A DNA stretch of 64,000 nucleotides from Paragorgia papillata (lineage: Eukaryota; Cnidaria; Anthozoa; Scleralcyonacea; Coralliidae): assembly GCA_035771165.1 (NCBI GenBank), contig JAWNZC010000344.1:146501-210500 (forward strand), read 5' to 3'. Positions 44,101-54,798 of the stretch are shown here, in pieces. Made by a program: the position numbers and the translations under genes. The notes below the pieces were generated by a model that saw nothing but the letters and a program-made list of their open reading frames with translations, searched no databases and had not been told where the DNA came from. How positions within the stretch are numbered: position 1 is the first letter of the stretch; each line of letters starts with the position of its first letter.

Positions 44101-45325
44101 TGTCTTGTACTACGTACAACATCTTCTAGACTTTTCGACACAGTTTGGAAACATAAATCATCACTATGTCTATCCTTAAATGTAAAGACTGCTGCAGGTG
44201 CAGCCTCTCTGATTCTTTTACTTTCTTCTGATTTAGAGGCCCAAACAGCAGTGAGCATAGAAATGGTAAATGAATCTGACATATCTGTCAGTCTGTAATT
44301 TCGTGCTGATGATATGGCATTCTTACAAAAATGTAGCATACCAAATCCATATTGTACATAACCAATATCACTAATCATGTTCGATGACTCTTCGTTTAAC
44401 TCAGCATGAGCTTTCCGCTGTGCTGATGCTTGATCAGAGGAGACATGTATAACTTTGAAGCTGGTACAACATACATCTTGACCCACATTCTGTAAAGTTT
44501 TGCACCTGTTGCATGCATCTTGAAAGGTGGCATATGTACAGTCCAGGTACCTGTTCTCTTTGATACATGGCACACAGACCTCGATGCTCTGCACAACACT
44601 GCTGCTTTGACAGCATCTGACGTACCCTTAGCTGTACTGTATTCTGTAAATGCATTGATGAAGAAAGTCCCACTTGCATCTGTGATATCGTACTCTTTTA
44701 CTTCAGAAATCCATGTACAGTTTTCAGTGATGTATTTCTTTAGGGCACCTGAACCATCTCTTTGAAGCTGAACCATCTTATTTACAGATAGATGTGGTGT
44801 TATCCCATCATATATTACATTATTTCCCTCTGCTCTTGGAAATGTGCCAATGTTCAGTGGCATTCCATCATAGTGCATGACACCAAGGAATTTCAGGACA
44901 TTGTTGTTCTTGTAACAGGGTATTCCATCTAAGGTCTGCAGTATTTGGATCAGCAGCACCACATTTGCTAAATGAGGCCCTGACTCGAACACAGCCTTAG
45001 TTTTTTTCTCATCAAGAGTGGAAAGCGATGGTCCAGGATGGCAGTATTGATGGACAGGGGCCAGCTGACTTATTTTATCTTTCATCCCATACCGCTTGGC
45101 TCCAACATAAAAATTGTATCCTCTTCAGGAAGCAATTGTAGCAAGAGACTGACAGAAACTGTAGAGGGTTGGCAAGTTTTGCCAATTAGTTACAGGACAT
45201 GGTTGTCGTAGCTGTTCTTTTATAAATGCATCCACTTCCTGATACATTAAATGGCTTGAATCAACCATCCCAGCAGCTACAAACTGCTGTGTAACCAGTA
45301 TCCCAAGTAATCTTGTCCAATAATA
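41129..45325 (-). pseudogene. NHL-repeat / Tudor-like multi-exon protein gene with internal stops
   Basis: Three exons with canonical sites and matching phases: 43979-45325, 43653-43733 (27 codons) and 41129-43379. Exon 1 contains YQEVDAFIKEQLRQP, an in-frame TGA at 45125-45127, HYDGMPLNIG and, after a frame change near 44560, CNRCKTLQNV and SDIGYVQYGFGMLHF. Exon 3 starts with NHL-type repeats (VCFVADQGNHVIRYIDG; GDAGCRDGK.. then LHEPTGITFDLNS), suggesting a beta-propeller. After an in-frame TAA at 42034-42036 and a frame change near 41900 the C-terminal part has SLIPGDIVAVNPG and DKWWLLQV, a Tudor/BAH-like module. Repeated decays suggest a transposon-related or duplicated copy rather than the functional locus. 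Cellular role unknown. Confidence 0.55.
43838..43904. repeat. Hairpin in intron
   Basis: AACCTAAAAATTGGCTTAC and GTAAGCCAATTTTTAGGTT pair perfectly around a 22-bp loop. It lies in the intron between the two upstream exons of the minus-strand gene. Confidence 0.85.
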
Positions 45326-45751
45326 ATCTTATTGAAGGGGCAGTTTAATCATATTGCAATATATCTCATTTGAATTATATACATGACATACTGTAACACG
45401 TGAAGCCATTTATTATCTCATTTAAAAATACTCAGAAGTGTGTTGAAAAATGAGGTGATCATAGGCAAGTTTTTTAACTCACTTTGAGTTTGATGTGTAT
45501 GTGAATAATTAAATGCCAATTTATTTTTTTTAGCTTTTATTGTATTGAGGTTTGAATGTCTACTGTACGTAATATAGTAATGAGGATGATGTCAGAGTAG
45601 GTGTAATTTGCATACACAATGTTCTGTTGCAAGAGAAATTTAACCCAATTCACACGTTAATAGCATACTTGAACAGCTCATTCATTATATTTTATCATTT
45701 TTTCACTCAAATTTTAAAGTTTTTTTTTGGTTATATAACAAGGAACAAACC
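45326..45751. other. No gene seen
   Basis: AT-rich intergenic or intronic sequence upstream of the exon starting at 45325. Confidence 0.4.
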
Positions 45752-45921
45752 TTAAAGTGCACATGAAACAAAAATTAAGTTTGTCTTATTTGAAAGAACA
45801 CTTAAAATGATAGAGTAACATCTTTTGCAAGGAAACGAAAAACTGCAAAAGATGTTACTCTATCATTTTAAGTGTTCTTTGAAATAAGAGAAACTTAATT
45901 TTCGTCTCATGTGCACTTTAA
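45752..45921. repeat. Near-perfect palindromic MITE
   Basis: Arms TTAAAGTGCACATGAAAC ... AAAAGATG meet around a 16-bp loop and close with GTGCACTTTAA. About 170 bp, with only a few mismatches between arms. Confidence 0.9.
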
Positions 45922-46200
45922 TATAACAATAAATAAAGCTCAAACTCAAAAAATATTTTGGCATTCAACTATTCCCTTGACATAGAATCTATATTAGTAC
46001 AGTGATATCAAATTTGTATCAACAGTAATCAGGCACTTTAACTGAAGTACTGTATGTTGATCAATAAGGAACAAGAAAAACATTTTCAAGAATATATAAC
46101 TGCATGATATCTTGCAGTGTCTGCAATGAATGCATTATCGGTAGCAAAACATAAATTTTCACTTAAATATCAAAATATTTTGTTTAGTTTGCATAAGTAA
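45922..46200. other. No gene seen
   Basis: AT-rich 3' flank of the minus-strand gene ending at 46201. Confidence 0.4.
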
Positions 46201-48562
46201 TTAAACTGCCTCTTCAACAATGCCACGGGCCAGGACAGAAGCCCTGACCAATGGTTTCTCAATTAGGGTGATGGGATTTTTAAATAACTCTGGTGAAAGT
46301 TTTGCTACATTGTCAAGCCGCTGTTCTGTAATAAAATTATTTGTCTTCCATGCTTCTAGTCTCTTGACAGCAACTGTACTGGCAGACTGTAAGTCACTGC
46401 CATGTGAATCTTTGACATGACCAATAATTTCTTGGGGCTGATTCATTTTGGCAATTACTCGAATCTCACCACACAGAGGGCATATAATTTGAAATGGGTT
46501 AAGCAAATACTGCTTGCTTCCCCATGCCTTCTGTATTCCACTCTGAACCTTGTCAAATTCTAATAGGAACCGAGGATCACTGTCCATAATTTCAGAACAT
46601 TTAGCAGTCCATTTTGCGTTAATGCAGCCCCTCTTTCGTTTCCCTTCATCATAATGCAGAACCATTTCCCTCTTAATTTGTTCCGAAACAACTTCCTTAC
46701 TTCTTATGTTGCGATTACCTGTTTGAATGGTCAAGCCTCTTGAAGTATGGGATTTTAGCTTTACTTTCAGTTTTGAGAAGGTTGGAAGCAGACGATATGC
46801 ATTGAAAAACCCCTCATCATCATCTCCCTCCAGCTCTATTTGCATGTCTTTGTTTTGTGGAAGACTGTAGGCAACAGTGAAGTACCCCAATTTCAATTTA
46901 AAGAGATTTCCAATCTTTTCCATGAACTCTTTGCTTGTCATATTTTTCGTTACATTAACTAGTTTGTACATCTTGGATGCAGACGTTTCCACACTCTACA
47001 TCTTGCTGTTTGGAAGAGCTGTCAAAAAATATTAACAACTGAATGTAGTGGCTACTACAGTACTGTACTACAGACATTTATTCAACTTTATAATGTTTCA
47101 GATAAGCTCATCGATTTAGTACTCAGACTACTCCTTACTGCGAGTTTCTTAAACACAAATTGCGTTTTTAATAAAGTAAAGAGTTTTTATCTGATTTGTT
47201 ATTCAGTTATGAATTTGTATTATATAAAGTCACAATTATTGAAATAAAAAAAATCAAATCAAAAGCAAAATTTCAAGTGTGACTGCCGAGTTTGCGAGTA
47301 TTCCGACAGTACTTATTAAAGCTCAATTTATGCTTATAAAGACATCTGTCCTCCTGCGGCCTGCAAAAGTGACATTTTTTTTATGGAAATATATTAACAC
47401 ATTTTCGTCGCGCGACACATGTCTTTGAAAGCGTAAACATTGAGTTTAAGGTTTTAAATATCGCCTAAAATTTGGAAATATAACACAATCTTAACAAATA
47501 ACAAGCAAGGTAAGTTTAATTTGTTTATTTTAATAAATTTCAATCAAAATTTTGCTTTCTTTATCGTTGCAATGCAATGATATTTGAAACCTTAGTATGT
47601 TACGCAGTTTTAAAGTTTAAACTACCATCAAAACACCCGCAAACTCGCAAAGAGAGCAGTCACACCTTAAAATTGGGCCGCCTGGGTCAGGCTGGATGAC
47701 AACGGCACCTTTTTAGTATTTAATATGTTTAAAGAGAACAATTTGTGCGTTTTTATAGCATATATGCAGAGAAACAACAAGAGAGTAAATATAAAGATTG
47801 ACTTATACTTACGTTTCTCGTTCTCTTCTATGTATTCTAATGAAGCCGCAGCTGAATTTTGTCCCAGCTCCAGATGCGACGAGTTCCTCAATTCAACACC
47901 TGGCCTTGAGTTGTTGCCTTCTGATCCTTTGGGCCGTTTTGCTTGAAGCGAGTTTCTTCTGCTCAAGTCAGAACCAGTCGACGAATCTGTTGCGGCATCG
48001 CTAGATAACGATTCGCTATTTCGGTACTTGTTTCTTTTGTGTTTCTTGGACCGGCGTTTTCTTGATTTTTTATGGCCGCGTTTCCTCTTTGACTGACTGC
48101 GCGAACGAATTCTTGAGCGCGTTTTACTCCTAGACCTTTTTGTGTCACGAGAACGACATTTCTTTAAACTTTGTGAGTGACGCCGACTGCCTCTCTTCTT
48201 CGATTCGCTGCTCTTAGTGCTATATCTTCGATTAGATTTGGTATTTTTGCCATAAGAACGCGTTTTACTTCTTGGACGGTGAGATTTGTTGGTGGCGGTT
48301 TTTTTGGAGTTCGACTACGAGGGCGACGCCTTGAGTTCTCTTTAGCTGGCTCTTTGCCGCCATACTCAGACGAATCCGTCGATTCGCTGCTACATCTACG
48401 ATTAGAGTTTTTACGAGATTTTCTGTTTGGCTCTCGTTTTTCGCTGTCAGGTGAATCACAGCTGCTGTACCTTGGACTTCTCGACAGTTCTATTAACTCC
48501 ACCGATTTCTCTTTTGTCCTTGACAAAACGGTAGGCTCTTCGCACGAACTCATTTTACGCAT
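46201..48562 (-). pseudogene. Ser/Arg-rich protein gene with zinc-motif second exon, interrupted
   Basis: Exon 1 (47813-48562) starts MRKMSSCEEPTVLS, is rich in RS/SR and KR blocks (RSPRYSSCDSPDSEK, RSRTPKKPP; after a frame change near 48200, KKRGSRRHSQSLKK) and ends at donor AAAC|GTAAGT. Exon 2 begins at 47018 after TTTTTTGACAG; the phases match (1 nt plus 2 nt), but the joined frame has TAG at 46996-46998. Beyond it: MYKLVNVTKNMTSKEF, WTAKCSEIMDSDPRF, and CPLCGEIRVI with two His residues downstream (HVKDSH), a possible zinc site. Stop at 46201. If translation starts at the internal ATG (46971) exon 2 alone gives an intact 256-residue protein. Nuclear RNA- or DNA-binding is plausible but unproven. 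Confidence 0.5.
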
Positions 48563-49109
48563 TTAGTGCGCCCCTGCTCGAACTCACATTATTCACAAAG
48601 TTGGGAAAGATAAACCTGTATGGATAAATTAATCACAATAACGCACGTTTTTGAATGGACTCTGGTCTGTCGCAAGCAACTCCCAAGTGAAAAAAAAACG
48701 GAAACTAAAAACCTAAGGAGATGGATTGTCAATTATTTGACAGTTAATTAGCCTGCGTGGCAGGCGTGTTAATCGGTTATGACAATGAAAAGAAGCTCAT
48801 TTTTCAGATATTAATTATCGTCCTCAGAGTAACAATTTTTTTACAAATCAAAAAACAAACCCCAAAGTCATGAACTAAGGCTAAGCGATAGAGTCACGTA
48901 CAGATTAGCCCAGATATCTTATGCCGTAATAATTTCCGATTTATTCTGAGTGTATTTCTGTTCTATTTGGCGGCATATGAAATACTGTGGCTTGCAGTCT
49001 GGCATATCCGATTTCCTGTTTGGTGTAACTGGAGGCGACAACAAACTTCATTGTTGGGATGACATCATCTTAGTCCAAGACACAGAATAAATATTGAGCA
49101 ATTGGAAAA
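48563..49109. promoter_or_regulatory. Divergent intergenic region between SR-rich and BRCT genes
   Basis: 547 bp separate the starts of two genes that point away from each other, so it may hold a bidirectional promoter. Also contains a lone TTAGCCTGCGTGGCAGGCG (48750) like the ends of the element at 12543, a short remnant of that family. No core promoter motif could be assigned with confidence. Confidence 0.35.
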
Positions 49110-51051
49110 ATGGAAAAGATTTTTGATGGATTTGAGTTCTATTTCGTTCCCAAGAAACAAATCCGCATCGAGGTAGAGATCATGAAGAAGAAAATAATCG
49201 AGCGTGGTGGTATTTTTAGCGATGCACGACGCAATACGACAACTCACATTGTTTATGCAAGAGGGGGACAACGACAAGGCGAAAACTGTGACAATAGTTT
49301 AGCAAGGGAACACCATATAAGTATAGATTGGCTGGCGCAATGTCTTCAAAAATGTTCATTGGTTGCATACGATGACTACCAAGTGGTGAGTATATTATTT
49401 TTAAAATTGATTTTCTCCAAGGGACATCTAGCTAAGATATGCTGGAGGTCAAGATAAAAAAATCCTTACAGTATTAATAAAACCCAATTAAACGGGATAT
49501 CTTGATTCTCTCTTATGTGCAGAAAGAACACTATAACTAGACCGCGGACCATGGTATATAAAATTTAGCGTGTTTCGTCATTATACATATTTGGGATCCG
49601 GTGTTTGAGACGAAAAAATTTGAAACTCGCAAACTGGTCGAAATATCACACGAAGGCTGGCGAATTTGTAGTCCCTAATTTAATAATACCGGCAAATGAG
49701 AAAACAAACAAAACCTGTAGCTATATACGAAAAAGCATAATTACGGTCCTCGTGGAAAGTCAAATAAGACGAACATATGAATTGTTTATAAAGTAGCGAA
49801 ATAAAATTGTGTGTTTATAATATATTGGCATTTTTTGTTAAATCATCGGTATGAAAGTTTAATAGTAAAAAGACCAGTAAATAGATGTGGCAGTCTGAGA
49901 TATATCTTTTTTCTGTCAGGGGAGGCATTAGGTACGAAGATTGAGCTATGCTAATTGTACTTCTTAATTAAAGAGTTTAATCTTGAACCTTCATTTAAAA
50001 AGACAAAAACCGGTCTAGCAGGTACTTAATATGCTTCATATAAATCTTCAAGCCATATTGCATTAAAGGGCATATATGATCTCTATGCCCAACGTACCCA
50101 AAACGCAGCCTATTCGGAGAACATTCTTGATTTTGTTTTCTAATTAATAAATTAACGTGATACGCCATTGTATTCTTACGTGATTTAATTGATCAGTTGC
50201 TTAGTTTATAAATGACGTGAGCCAACAACCTGTTGTCATTGCTCTGATGAAGGCCTGAGTCAACAGGCCGAAAGCTTAGCAAAGAAATATTTTGTGTGGT
50301 GTTTCCACAAAACTTATTTATATAGTTTCAATGTTTATTTTCAGTTACAGCAAGATACCAAGGAAGTACATCCAGAGCTTGAACCTTCATTTAAAAAGAG
50401 AAAAACCGGTCTAGCAGGTACTTAATATGCTTCATATAAATCTTCAAGCCGTATTGCATTAAAGGGCATATATGATCTCTATGTCCAATGTACCCAAAAC
50501 GCAGCCTTCAATTGGTTACCTGCGTTTGACTGAAACTATCCCCCAATACTCCCTCTAGTACTTATAATTGATGAAAAATCAAATGTCTGACATGCTTGGC
50601 CCAACTTCTTCTAGCAAGAAGACATTGGAAATTACTTCCAATTACTTTAACCATGAGGCTGAAAGCCAGTTCAAGTTCTATTAATAATCTTTGGAATTCT
50701 TAATTATTTTTAGAAATCAAGGTTTCTTTGAGTGGGCTATCTAAGTTTTCCAAAGCAGTCCAAGAAGTAAAGAGTTTGTTGAATAAAAAGGAGAATGTCA
50801 ATGCTTGTTTGAAAAAAATTAATATCAAACTGCCAGGAAAAGATTGTGAAGAGGGTATTGGGGTGTTTTTTTCAAGTGAAATTTGTGCAAAACAATTTGG
50901 TTGGATTCCAAAGAATATGGTTGGTCAAGTGCGAAGCATGTGTGATAGTCTGGAAGGACTAGAGATTAGCTTAGTCAATTTTAAGGAGATGGAAATCTCC
51001 AAACATTTTACAAAAACAGATATTTGCATTAGAATTGTTAATCCTAATTGA
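49110..51051 (+). CDS. BRCT-domain protein, three exons, intact (228 aa)
   Basis: Exons 49110-49385, 50345-50417 and 50714-51051 join in phase (GTG|GTGAGT; TTTTCAG|TTACAG; GCAG|GTACTT; TTTTTAG|AAATC) to give one uninterrupted frame. Residues 1-92 form a BRCT domain: MEKIFDGFEFYFVP, MKKKIIERGGIFS, TTTHIVYARGG and ISIDWLAQCLQK with the conserved Trp. Exon 2 encodes an acidic then basic linker ending FKKRKTGLAG, a likely nuclear signal. The C-terminal 112 residues (LSKFSKAVQEVKSLL, GVFFSSEICAKQFGW) are not recognised. The BRCT part recalls family X DNA polymerases or ligase IV, but no catalytic domain follows. Likely a nuclear DNA-damage or repair adaptor. The only clearly intact gene in the window. 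Confidence 0.75.
49982..50112 (+). repeat. Duplicated exon/intron segment, copy 1
   Basis: 131 bp beginning CTTGAACCTTCATTTAAAAA, almost identical to 50378-50508. It carries a copy of the 3' part of exon 2 with the donor CAG|GTACTT. The copy has one change (AGACAAAAAC against AGAGAAAAAC) and lies within intron 1 with no acceptor kept, so it is probably not used. Confidence 0.85.
50248..50285 (+). ncRNA. Hammerhead-like core, weak
   Basis: CTGATGA is followed by A, then the perfect stem GGCCTG-AGTCAA-CAGGCC and GAAAG. This is the CUGAUGA-stem II-GAAA order of a hammerhead, but stems I and III could not be closed and one extra A precedes stem II. Probably a remnant of a Penelope-type terminal repeat in intron 1 of the BRCT gene. 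Confidence 0.35.
50378..50508 (+). repeat. Duplicated exon/intron segment, copy 2 (in use)
   Basis: Contains the end of exon 2 of the BRCT gene and its donor. The two copies are 396 bp apart and the sequence between them contains the hammerhead-like core. Confidence 0.85.
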
Positions 51052-51163
51052 TGTAGTTGCATTGTTTGCTTTATTGTTTTTAAGCTTTTTTAGTACATAC
51101 AGATGATGCAATACAACAATCGAAATATAGTTAAGGGTTATATACTGCTGAAACAGAGAACAT

Positions 51164-51238
51164 AGGAGTCTAATGTTTCAAGCAAAGGCCTTTCTCTCTC
51201 ACGAAGGGCCTTTGCTCGAAACATTAGACTCCTACTAT
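51164..51238. repeat. Hairpin with GAAGGGCC...GAAAC words
   Basis: GGAGTCTAATGTTTC and GAAACATTAGACTCC pair, as do AGCAAAGGCCTTTC and GAAGGGCCTTTGCT, with a short TCTCTCAC loop. ACGAAGGGCC...CTCGAAAC resembles a decayed hammerhead core of Penelope terminal repeats. It lies 3' of the BRCT gene. Confidence 0.6.
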
Positions 51239-51414
51239 ATTTCAATTGTTGTTTCTACACTGCTTACGCAGCACACTACTTTTATTTCATGATGCAATAC
51301 AAGTTTGTTATAGATTAAATTGAGTTATAAATTGTTTTGAGTTTCTTTTTCTTATTGTTTAATAACAATATAAGTAAACCAGTCCATTTTTTTGATAACC
51401 TGTGAAGTTATGTA

Positions 51415-51605
51415 TATATATACAGTACAGTGTATATATATAATATATATATATATATCCTGAACTGTATATACTGTGAATGAATGAATAACTTTATTTA
51501 AGTGTCAATGTATTTAGCTATATATTACAGCTAATTGGGGATATACTGTATATATATATATATACAGTACAGTATATACAGTTCAGTATATATATATATA
51601 TATAT
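51415..51605. repeat. (TA)n and TACAGTA-rich low-complexity region
   Basis: Alternating TA arrays with CAGTACAGTATA words, partly palindromic. It directly precedes the PLE2 terminal repeat, as (TA)n also does at the other copies. Confidence 0.85.
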
Positions 51606-51746
51606 ATAAGTGAGTTTTGGTTCACGAAATGTTAGACAGTGCTCAATACCATACATAGATAGAGCAAAATACAAAGTATGAAGTATAGTTTTACCTTAAA
51701 GTCTTCGCTACCAGAGGTTTCACCCTAAACGGGATCATCAGGCGAC
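51606..51746 (-). repeat. PLE2 terminal repeat, 3' copy (complete)
   Basis: About 140 bp including the full hammerhead motif. From AAG at 51608 to the cleavage nucleotide at 51709 is 102 bp, the same length as in the 5' copy (54046-54147). Confidence 0.85.
51706..51744 (-). ncRNA. Hammerhead ribozyme motif in PLE2 terminal repeat
   Basis: Minus strand: CGC (51744-51742), CTGATGA (51741-51735), U-CCC-GUUUA-GGG-U, GAAA, ACC-UCU-GGU, A at 51709 as cleavage nucleotide, GCG (51708-51706). Identical to the 25726 copy. Stem II has an outer U-U mismatch, seen in all copies here. Confidence 0.75.
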
Positions 51747-51749
51747 TGA

Positions 51750-53971
51750 AAAATATCGGTTAGTGGGCTGCTTAAATGCGTTAGTTGGGGCGTGGCTGTG
51801 GGCGTCGAAACGTCCGGCGCATTCGTTTGGAGCGTGGGTGTGGGCGTCGAAACGTTGCGCGCATTCCTTTGATTATTTAGGTTGTTCATCCGAAATCTGT
51901 TTTTGTGCCGACAGGTCTAAACTATTTCTGATCTTTTGTTTAGTAAGAGTTGTTTGTCTGCCTTCATGATGAAAAGTTTTTCGTCCAAACATAAATTGCA
52001 TCTTTTTGATCCTCCCGTGTAAGAAATTGAGTGTTTTAGTATAGACCAGGTTATGTCGAAACTTTGGGTTTTTTCTTTTAGATTCCAAATGTATTTCGAA
52101 AGTTCCGTCTCATTTGAATACTTTTTATTCTGGAAAGATTCAGTATGGTTACGATATCGCTCTTTAAATGTACTTGCTGCCATGCCAATGTATTGCTTAG
52201 TGATGTTCGTGTTGCTTATGGAAATAGATGCCTTGTATACTATGTTGTTTGTCATGCATTGCCCACGTAGGGGGCAATTGTCCTTAATCCTGCAATGGCA
52301 ACTGCTTGTAACTATGCTTCGTGGGTTGCTTTTCCTGATTGTGCGTGAATTATGTTTCGTGATAATAGACTTGACGTTGTTCATGCAACTATAGCTAATC
52401 TTGACTGTGTTTCTGTTAAAAAGTTTGTGAAGCTTGTGTCCTGGTGGAAAGTGCTTGTCAATAAGGCTAAGAAAGTTGCGTCCTATGTTTGTTTTGACAT
52501 TTTTGTTAAATGGAGGGTTAAACCAGATGATATTGCGGTGTCTATTTCTGCGTGTTTGCTGTGGTGCTTCTTGTGTGTAGTTTAGCTCATGGTTGAAATT
52601 GCTGCGCCTTAATGCATTTTGGTAAATTCGTGCGGTTTCATGGAATGTCCGCTCGTCAGACGAGAGGAGGGAAATGCGCTTGTTGATTGATGTAGGTAGC
52701 TGTCTTAAAATGCTTGGTGGGTGGTTTGATTGCTTGTTTATGTATAATGGATCGTCATTGGGCTTTCGAAAAGGTTTGTATTTTCCATTGGTTAGGTCGA
52801 AAGTAACGTCTAAAAAGTTTACTGAAATTAAATTTGCTTCTGCCGTGATTTTTAAGCCAAACTGCTCGAAACTTTTGTGAAGATCTTTTCTTGTTTTGTC
52901 TGCCAATCGTGCGGTCTTATTTTTTAGTACTGCCAATCCGTCGTCTCTATATAGGCCAATATTTTGGTTGCCAAACTTTTTCCCTAGGTCGTTTAGAATG
53001 AAAAGGCCTACTAGTTCGCATACTTCAGCGCCGTCATAGCTACCCATGGTAACATCAAATAAACTGTTGCTGTCTTTTTTTATCCACGGTTTTTCGTTGT
53101 TGAAAAGGAGCGATTTTCTAGCGTGTTTTACTATTGAAATGTCACTTTCGGTAATGATAGCCAAATTTCTGGCCCAAGATAATGCTTGGTCCAGAAGGTC
53201 TTCAGAAATTGAAGGGTAGAAATTAACAATGTCAAACGAAATGAAGGTATGTCTGCTTTTCTCTTCAATGTTGCCAAACCATTCCTTGTGTGTTTCTCCA
53301 TTGATTTACGTTCAAAATGTTCCTTAACTTAGAGTTGATTTTATCAAGAATTACTTTGCTGAGCTTTCCGGACTCACTTTTAGCAGGATTAATTAATCGG
53401 CATGTTGGGTTGTTTTCGAAATTATCCTTATGGTCTATGGAAATTATCCTTATGGTCTATTATCCTATTATCCTTTTGGTCTTCCCAAGTTATTCGAAAT
53501 GTGTTTCAGTTCATTGTCTATCTGTTCTATGGTGCCCTCTGATCCATGTTTATATGTTTTTGTTATATTGTCATGCAAAAGATTGTTGTATGTGTCGAGC
53601 GAGGTTTCATAAATGTTTCTAGTTTTGCTGGCGAAAACAAAAATATTACGTGACGAATTAATTTTCTTCAAATCGTTTGCCAAAGATTCCTGAAATGGAT
53701 TGCTCGTATGCCGAAATTTGGTGTTTTCAATGAGTTTTATTAAGTCGTCTTCGAAAGGTTTAATATCCAAAACAGTGGGAGGTGTTTTGTTAGAAGGCAG
53801 TCTGCAATGGTTATTTTTTGACGGGTTTCTATCACCATTGAGAAAAAAGTGAGCTTTCCATCTCATACGTTTTATTACACTTTCAACTTTTTCGATCAAA
53901 TCTTTCAAATAAGCATCTTGTGGTGGTATTGGAATGTTTTTTAGTGAATGGTCAAACCGAAATTTTCGCAT
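51750..53971 (-). pseudogene. PLE2 polyprotein: reverse transcriptase plus GIY-YIG endonuclease, frameshifted
   Basis: N-terminal segment (53971-53468): MRKFRFDHSLKNIPIP and FASKTRNIYE. RT: RLINPAKSESGKLSK (near 53400), FISFDIVNFYPSI (near 53250), LYRDDGLAVLKN (the YRDDG catalytic signature of Penelope RTs, near 52930). Then the Cys-rich linker CHCRIKDNCPLRGQC and the endonuclease KQYIGMAASTFKERYRNHTESF (GIY-YIG type) near 52150. Frame breaks lie near 53470 and 53300. The tail has a short Ser/Thr/Pro repeat. The enzyme would nick DNA and reverse-transcribe the element RNA in the nucleus. Confidence 0.85.
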
Positions 53972-54042
53972 TTTTAAGGTATAATACTATAAAACTACAA
54001 AACTACGTAAACAAGAGTGCACAACCGGTATACGGGTGCGAA

Positions 54043-54149
54043 TATAAGTGAGTTTTGGTTCACGAAATGTTAGAGAGTGCTCAATACCATATATAGATAG
54101 AGCAAAATACAAAGTATGAAGTATAGTTTTACCTTAAAGTCTTCGCTAC
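54043..54149 (-). repeat. PLE2 terminal repeat, 5' copy, starting at the ribozyme cleavage site
   Basis: Matches the 3' copy from AAGTGAGTTTTGG to CTTCGCTAC and then stops in (TA)n. On the element strand it therefore starts with (GTA)GCGAAGAC, that is at the predicted hammerhead cut, and lacks the upstream ribozyme core. Confidence 0.8.
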
Positions 54150-54185
54150 ATATATATATAGTACAGTATATATCTATTAACTCGC

Positions 54186-54332
54186 ACAGGTTAATAGTTG
54201 TGTTTTTCCTTAACTCGCCTTATCTCGCCTTAACTCGCGCGGGTTCATAGTTGTATTTTTTCCTTAACTCGCCTTAACTCGCACAGCCTCGCCTTATCTC
54301 GCGGCGAGTTAAGATCCCAGAGTAGGCCTTCC
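54186..54332. repeat. CTTAACTCGC short-repeat array, copy 2 (inverted)
   Basis: Repeats of CCTTAACTCGCC and TTATCTCGCC, ending GGCGAGTTAAGATCCCAGAG. Same family as 31424-31565 in opposite orientation. The flank has GTGAGAACCGT words (54700-54740) also seen in changed form near 31400. Confidence 0.75.
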
Positions 54333-54798
54333 CATCACGGTGCTCACTGAACACCGTGGACGTTAGTTTGCGAATTTACGCTTGTTTCTTTACAAATAGT
54401 CAGTGCTGTTGTTTTCTAATATCATCTGCATGGTATACTTTACATTTAATGATTGTTAACCGGTATTGCATCGACAAAATAAAATAATTTAGAGGTAAAG
54501 CGGCGACGGTTCTCACTTCCACAGTATAAAGAGATAGTATAGCTAAGATATAAATATAGCGAGCATCGTTATAAAAAACGCATTTGAAAAGCGTGAATTG
54601 TAAATATGCATTATTTTCTTATTGAAAAATAACATATCACAAGGCGGGTGTGTAGAAAATGTCATTTTAAACCACAATCTTCGTTCTAATACATGTTTTT
54701 CTGGTGAGAACTGTAGTGAGAACCGTTGTGAGAACCGTGGACAGAACAGACGCACAACAGGGGGCCATTTTGACTATTGAATATCATATTTGCTTACT
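54333..54798. other. No gene seen
   Basis: AT-rich sequence with a short tandem of GTGAGAACCGT at about 54705-54742. A 70-codon minus-strand frame is unsupported. Confidence 0.45.

Larger units (their letters stand above)
51606..54149 (-). mobile_element. Penelope-like element PLE2
   Basis: Minus-strand element with terminal repeats in direct orientation (51606-51746 and 54043-54149; both include GAGTTTTGGTTCACGAAATG and AAGTATGAAGTATAG). Coding runs from 53971 to 51750 with RT and GIY-YIG endonuclease. (TA)n sequence flanks both sides. The 5' end falls at the hammerhead cleavage position. Two frame breaks and a small local duplication (CTTATGGTCTAT, 53428-53465) make it inactive as read. 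Confidence 0.85.

Noticed and set aside
53317..53622. + strand frames rich in Leu/Phe opposite PLE2
   Set aside because: Shadows of the Penelope coding sequence on the other strand.
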